Shown: positions 59,871 through 64,000 of the stretch, piece by piece
Numbering within the stretch: the stretch's first letter is position 1
Layout of the letters: each line of letters starts with the position of its first letter
From: Simmondsia chinensis
Taxonomy: Eukaryota; Streptophyta; Magnoliopsida; Caryophyllales; Simmondsiaceae
Length of the DNA stretch: 64,000 bases
NCBI GenBank assembly: GCA_018398585.1
Contig: JAGTTD010000016.1
Span: 23,917,212-23,981,211, forward strand
Reading direction: 5' to 3'
Program-made: the position numbers and the translations under genes
Notes under the pieces: model-generated
Databases searched by the model: none
Told to the model about the DNA's origin: nothing
What the model saw: the letters and a program-made list of their open reading frames with translations, nothing else

Positions 59871-60607
59871 GACATACTCATCACGTTAACTACATTACGG
59901 TATATTACATACTGTTTACATAGGCAGTAAACAAACAACACAATATATTTGGCACTTTAATCTCGCCTAAACGGGCTACTCTTATCACCAGTATACTGAC
60001 CAGGTGTATAAATTCAACCACCTCTGGCGCTAGCCAAAAGTGTCTTTTCCTATCAAAGTAACATGAGCTTGATGCATCACATTTTCGCTTTATGAATGTC
60101 ACTAACAAGATGCAAATACACCTAGGAGCTAATCATGATAGTGATATCTTTATATGTTTATCACATAGAACTTGAATCGCCATGAACACTTACTTGTATA
60201 AAGGGGCAAAACGCTTGAGTAGTCTAAGTTTCAAAAGACCTTAGAGGACCAGACTTTTCTAAACATTCTTAAACAAATAAGAGCTGCGACATAAAATGCT
60301 CTACCAAGATCCACGACTACGCTAAACTCCATATTAAAGTTCATGATGGGTCATGCGCCCGGTTACAAATCGTAATGGCTTAAACGTCCTATTAAGTGTC
60401 AAATACCTCGTAACACATCTTATTCAAATCATACGTTCTATTAATTTCGAGTAAAAATTAAAATACACATGAATGACAATTATGAAGGGCCAAAACAGAG
60501 CACTGAATACCTCCATTACTCAAGAAAATAATGTACAGTAGCAAGCTGAGAGCAAAACAGGTTTATTACTTCGTGACCGAACTTGGAATGACCGGGCTTC
60601 GCTCACA
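59871..60607. other. Non-coding, likely 3' UTR of an LTR retrotransposon
   Basis: No coding domain is seen. It lies between the minisatellite and a polypurine tract, which fits the 3' untranslated region of a gypsy-type element. Confidence 0.35.
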
Positions 60608-60620
60608 AAGTAGGGGGACT
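60608..60620 (+). other. Polypurine tract
   Basis: AAGTAGGGGGACT, four bases before TGTTGGTAAAC, the type of site that primes plus-strand synthesis in plant gypsy elements. Confidence 0.6.
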
Positions 60621-60710
60621 AATATGTTGGTAAACTATAATTGAGCAGTTTGCTACCATAGATAGGCAAGTAGGGTATACGGACAATTATTTAGAAAAAA
60701 ATTTAAAACA

Positions 60711-61215
60711 GAGCAATTTGCGCAGTAGAGGTAAAAACCAACACAATTTGCCCAGTACGAGTAAAATCAACGCAATTCGCCCGGTATGAGTAAAACCAAC
60801 ACAATTTTCCCAGTAGAGGTAAAACCAACACAATTCGCTCGGTACGGGTAAAATCAACGCAATTCGCCCGGTACAGGTAAAATCAACATAATTCGCCCGG
60901 TACGGGTAAAATCAACGCAATTCGCCCGGTATGGGTAAAATCAACGCAATTCGCCCAATATGGGTAAAATCAACATAATTCGCCTAGTATAGGTAAAACC
61001 AACACAATTCACCCAGTAGAGGTAAAAACCAACACAATTCGCCCAGTACGGGTAAAATTAATGCAATTCACCCTGTACGGGTAAAATCAACTCAATGCAC
61101 CCAGTAGGGGTAAAATCAACATAATTCGCCCCATAGAAGTAAAAACCAGCACAATTCGCCCACTAGGTCCAATTCTATGTAATTCGCCCATTATGCTCTA
61201 TACAACACAATTCGT
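60711..61215. repeat. 29-bp tandem array (about 17 units)
   Basis: Unit: TACGGGTAAAATCAACGCAA plus TTCGCCCGG, with frequent substitutions (AGTAGAGGTAAAACC, CCCAGTA). The spacing stays close to 29 bases throughout, and units in the middle are most alike. Confidence 0.9.
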
Positions 61216-61308
61216 CCACTTTCTTTAATTTATGGCACAAGTAACTAGAGGATGGAATTGAACATACTTGTCCAAAAAGTCATACTCATCCACAAGCACC
61301 CCTTCTTC

Positions 61309-61317
61309 TATAAAAAG
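61309..61317 (+). promoter_or_regulatory. TATA box of the LTR
   Basis: TATAAAAAG, about 90 bases downstream of the 29-bp array and followed by GAAGGGCCACACGCC. Confidence 0.5.
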
Positions 61318-61560
61318 AAGGGCCACACGCCTCCTTCAAAGGCACCCATATTCCTACGATCACCTCTCCGGAGCAATAATCGTTAAAACGCATTACTTCT
61401 CTCTCAGGTAAAATATTTTATCTCTGTTATTTCATCTATTACTTGCCCTTATTAAGTATTTTGTAATATGAATATTGACTTGAGTGTCAGAGGGGTCCCC
61501 CGTGTGTTACTCCACGGGCCCCTCTAACCATTCATTTGATCTCGCAGGGAATATAAAGTC

Positions 61561-62329
61561 AGGCGAGTAGTTAGAGCTTGAGTTCAGCTCATGCTAACGG
61601 ACCGCACCTCATACAGAACTCCAAAATTATGAATAAGCTCACTGACCAAATTAATCACAAACATGTAGGTGGTATCAAGTTTATACCTGTGGCGGGCATA
61701 GGTATGGATTTAGGTGGCAAGTACAAGTATGGAGGAGGCACCACCTATTCCCGCCCGCCCCCTATTACCATCTCTAGTAGTGCACTTAATGTGATCAAAG
61801 GATTAAAAAAATGTGTTACTAATTTATATGAGAATTAAATTAATATGATTAAAAGTAAAAGGACTAAATTGACACAATAAGCAAAATGCAAAAATATTTT
61901 ACATGAATATATACACACAGAGAGAGAGAGAAAGAGAGAGCGCTAAATTTATTGCTTTTATTGTACAATTTTAAATTAAATCCAATATGGGTGTTTAATT
62001 CCAAATAAATTCCTATATAGAAGAAAAAAAGAATAAAATGAAAAAGTTAAGAAAACACCGTTTGAAATTATGTAATTTAAAGGACAAAAAATGTGAGCAA
62101 AAAAAGTTGAAGGAAAGGAAATAGAGAAAAATGAATTTTTTCCCCCCTGCTTGGAGGTCAAAGGAAAAACAAGAAAGAAAAGTTCGAGAATAAGTTTTTT
62201 TCACCTTTATTTGGCTGGGAAAAAATTAAGTGGAAAAAACAATTACTGTTGTAACAAGTTATATTTTCATTGTATCATTTGGGTTGTGTGAACTTTTTGA
62301 TGAGTTATCTTAATAATGTTTCGTTGAAA
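61561..62329. other. Unassigned sequence with (GA)n at 61919
   Basis: An 86-codon open frame at 61578-61838 (ending in GLKKCVTNLYEN) shows no recognisable domain and I do not call it a gene. A GA-rich microsatellite lies at 61919-61940, followed by AT-rich sequence. Confidence 0.4.
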
Positions 62330-62560
62330 GTTTATTATTCAGGTACCCTAAGTTTAAGTTTTTATAACTTACTTACCTGACATTTTAATACAAACAATCA
62401 GTATCCTTGAGGTCTAAAATTTTAGAGAAAATTTGGTCCAGGTATCCTTTTTTACGTATTTTTGAGGTATCCTAACGTTTTAAAATGCATTTAGGTATTT
62501 TAAACATTGGTAATATTTTTTTTCAGATACCCTTCTCATAACTTTGGTAGGGTTCTTTTA
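62330..62560. repeat. Fragment of the long-terminal-inverted-repeat element family
   Basis: GGTACCCTAAGTTTAAG, TTGAGGTATCCTAACG and TTTTTCAGATACCC match the arm sequence of the element at 45760-48870. Confidence 0.5.
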
Positions 62561-62649
62561 AATTATATTGACACAACACTTAAAAAAACCTAAAGAATAA
62601 TTTGACTAAGAGCCAAAAAGGTCATTTTGGGAGAGTTAGCACTTATACA

Positions 62650-63157
62650 TCAAAACAAAATGACTCCATACCCGATTAATAATGATTTTAATAAGACTAT
62701 CCTCATCCTACTGACATCACCAAAAATATGCCTATTATTTTCATTCCATATATTATACACCGTCTTCGCAATAACTATTCTGTTAAGCTCACTAATCCAT
62801 TTTTTGTTTTTAACCTGAGACCCAAACCAATCTAAAACAACTTTAATATCAAAATACAAGGAATATTAAAGTGCTTAGCAATCTCTTGCCAATCCCACAA
62901 GAGTAGGGATAAGCAAAGAAAATATGCTCACATGTCTCACAATCAAAACCACAAAGTACGCATCTGCTTGGGTAGATCCAATGTCTCCTACGCATCCAAT
63001 TATTCGTACACATACCACCATGAATCAACCTCCACAAACAAAAGCTTTGTCTCAAGGAGATGGCAGACCCCAACACAATCCTTTTCCAGTGCCAAGTGAT
63101 CCCCCTTCTCCTAATATGATCATAAATTAACTTGATGGAAGGTTTGGCATTCTTCAC
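62650..63157 (-). pseudogene. LINE C-terminal fragment (zf-RVT)
   Basis: Minus strand: ISLRQSFCLWRLIHGGMCTN, then SRCVLCGFDCETCEHIFFAY, the zf-RVT signature with its CxxC and CxHxxF spacing. It continues after a shift into KTVYNIWNENNRHIFGDVSR (62859-62650). No RT and no RNase H are attached. Confidence 0.8.
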
Positions 63158-63223
63158 ACAACTAAACAGACAAGACTTAGCTCAACCCAAATCACCCACA
63201 ACCTCCACCCAACAGTCTATTGG

Positions 63224-64000
63224 TGTATTTTCAAAATAGAGTATTTAATAAAGTGTTTGAAGTGCATTGGCTTGCATGAGGTGTGTCGACAAAAAGGTAC
63301 CGTGTGTCGACACACAGATCTTACATTCAGTTCTTTTTGGCGGTTCTTTGGGTGATGTTTTGGGACATCTTTAAGCCCTCTTTTACATAAACATTCCCTC
63401 TGGTTCATTTGCAGAAATACACATGAAATGTGTTTGCTTGCAAGTATTGTGAAATATTAAAAGGGGAAGTGTCACTTTGTGAAGGGACGTGTCCCTTTAT
63501 GAAGAGACACTTGAAAACTATAAATAACCCCTTTCACTCTCATGTTCAAGGGTTGATAAATTGATGAAAAACATTGCAAGAAACACTTGTGTGTATTCAT
63601 AAAGATAGTGTTGTAAAAAATACTTGAAAACTTCATTCTCATTGATATCTCTTCTATCCCTCCATTTACACATTCTCACTTCATTTTATTTGGTTGTCGT
63701 TGTATCCCCAAGACTATTTCGTACGCCGAAATAAGTCTTAAGGAAAGTGATTACACAGCCTCGACACTTGAGATCTTTGGTTACCCGATTCCCTGTTTAT
63801 TGGGAAATTCTCTAACAATCTTAAGACTTATGTTAGGAATATGGCTCAAATTTATGTATTTAGAATTTATGGGTTGCCGAGGGGTCACCGATTGATCGGA
63901 GGATGTCCGATCGATCGGGTGAATTAAGAAGAAATTCAGTGTTTGGCCAAGAAAGGGCCAATCAATTGGGGCCCTCCCAATCGATCGGGAGTCTGTTTTG
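63224..64000 (+). repeat. LTR-like sequence running off the window edge
   Basis: Starts TGTATTTTCAAAATAGAGT, has TCGACAC-type short repeats (63285-63320), a TATA box TATAAATA (63519-63526) and leader-like sequence. It shares its start and the CGAAATAAGTCTTAAGGAA block with the inverted copy at 12480-12912. From 63880 it has GATCGATCGG-type repeats. Element boundaries are not visible. Confidence 0.5.

Larger units (their letters stand above)
60625..61560 (+). repeat. LTR of a gypsy-type element with tandem repeats in U3
   Basis: Starts TGTTGGTAAACT after the polypurine tract. It holds the 29-bp array, a TATA box at 61309-61317 (TATAAAAAG), then leader sequence with TTGACTTGAGTGTCAGAGGG near 61475, a phrase common in the U5 of plant gypsy LTRs. 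A second copy is not in the window and the right end is uncertain. Confidence 0.6.

Noticed and set aside
59170..59930. Open frames of up to 182 codons over the minisatellite
   Set aside because: The 49-bp period avoids stops by chance in more than one frame, and the frames repeat with the 313-bp duplication. No gene features.
59147..61215. CRISPR-like regular repeats
   Set aside because: The 49-bp and 29-bp units are head to tail with no spacers, in a plant nuclear context.
61578..61838. 86-codon open frame with Gly-rich middle
   Set aside because: No homology recognised and no conserved context; it lies in sequence that is probably an LTR element leader.

Overview
This is nuclear DNA of a flowering plant, most likely a eudicot. 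The evidence is a 19.3-kb intron-rich gene with canonical GT-AG introns, a type-A cytokinin response regulator, and dense remnants of plant-type transposable elements (Tat-lineage Ty3/gypsy, Ty1/copia, L1-type and RTE-type LINEs, MULEs, hAT-like MITEs, SINEs). The species cannot be fixed from sequence alone. Only two host genes look intact.

Layout. 1-6.8 kb is the 3' half of a decayed Tat-lineage gypsy element: pol on +, then a long antisense ORF with a plant mobile domain, a polypurine tract and the 3' LTR. 7.4-9.7 kb is a decayed L1-type LINE (-). 9.7-13 kb holds LTR-like sequence, a hAT-like element at 10438-11006 and a TA microsatellite. 13.6-16.1 kb is a broken MULE transposase gene (-). 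16.36-18.76 kb is a non-autonomous LTR element with gag but no pol. 19.4-24.25 kb is a cluster of MITEs and LINE fragments. 24434-43733 is a homologue of FY (WDR33/Pfs2-type WD40 subunit of the mRNA 3'-end processing complex) in 18 exons whose introns carry at least ten repeat insertions. 44-49 kb is a nest of SINE, LINE and long-terminal-inverted-repeat elements. 50618-51724 (-) is a three-exon type-A response regulator with a tandem repeat abutting its 3' end. 52-64 kb is again repeats: LINE, copia and gypsy fragments, two tandem arrays and an LTR-like sequence that has an inverted relative at 12.5-12.9 kb.

Most interesting result. Four dispersed copies (25313-25519, 43126-43350, 45387-45590, 56507-56745) are chimeras of a 5S rRNA gene head and a 3' body ending in GTT repeats. 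The copy at 56507-56745 starts at 5S nucleotide 1 and has near-perfect 17-bp target-site duplications. The same 3' body is the 3' end of an RTE-type LINE at 45899-47586, which is itself bounded by perfect 10-bp duplications. This shows a 5S-derived SINE and the LINE that probably mobilises it sharing one 3' end in a single window. Four other copies of the LINE tail lie nearby, and several carry long G runs at the same internal site.

All calls rest on reading the sequence by eye. No alignment or database search was run.
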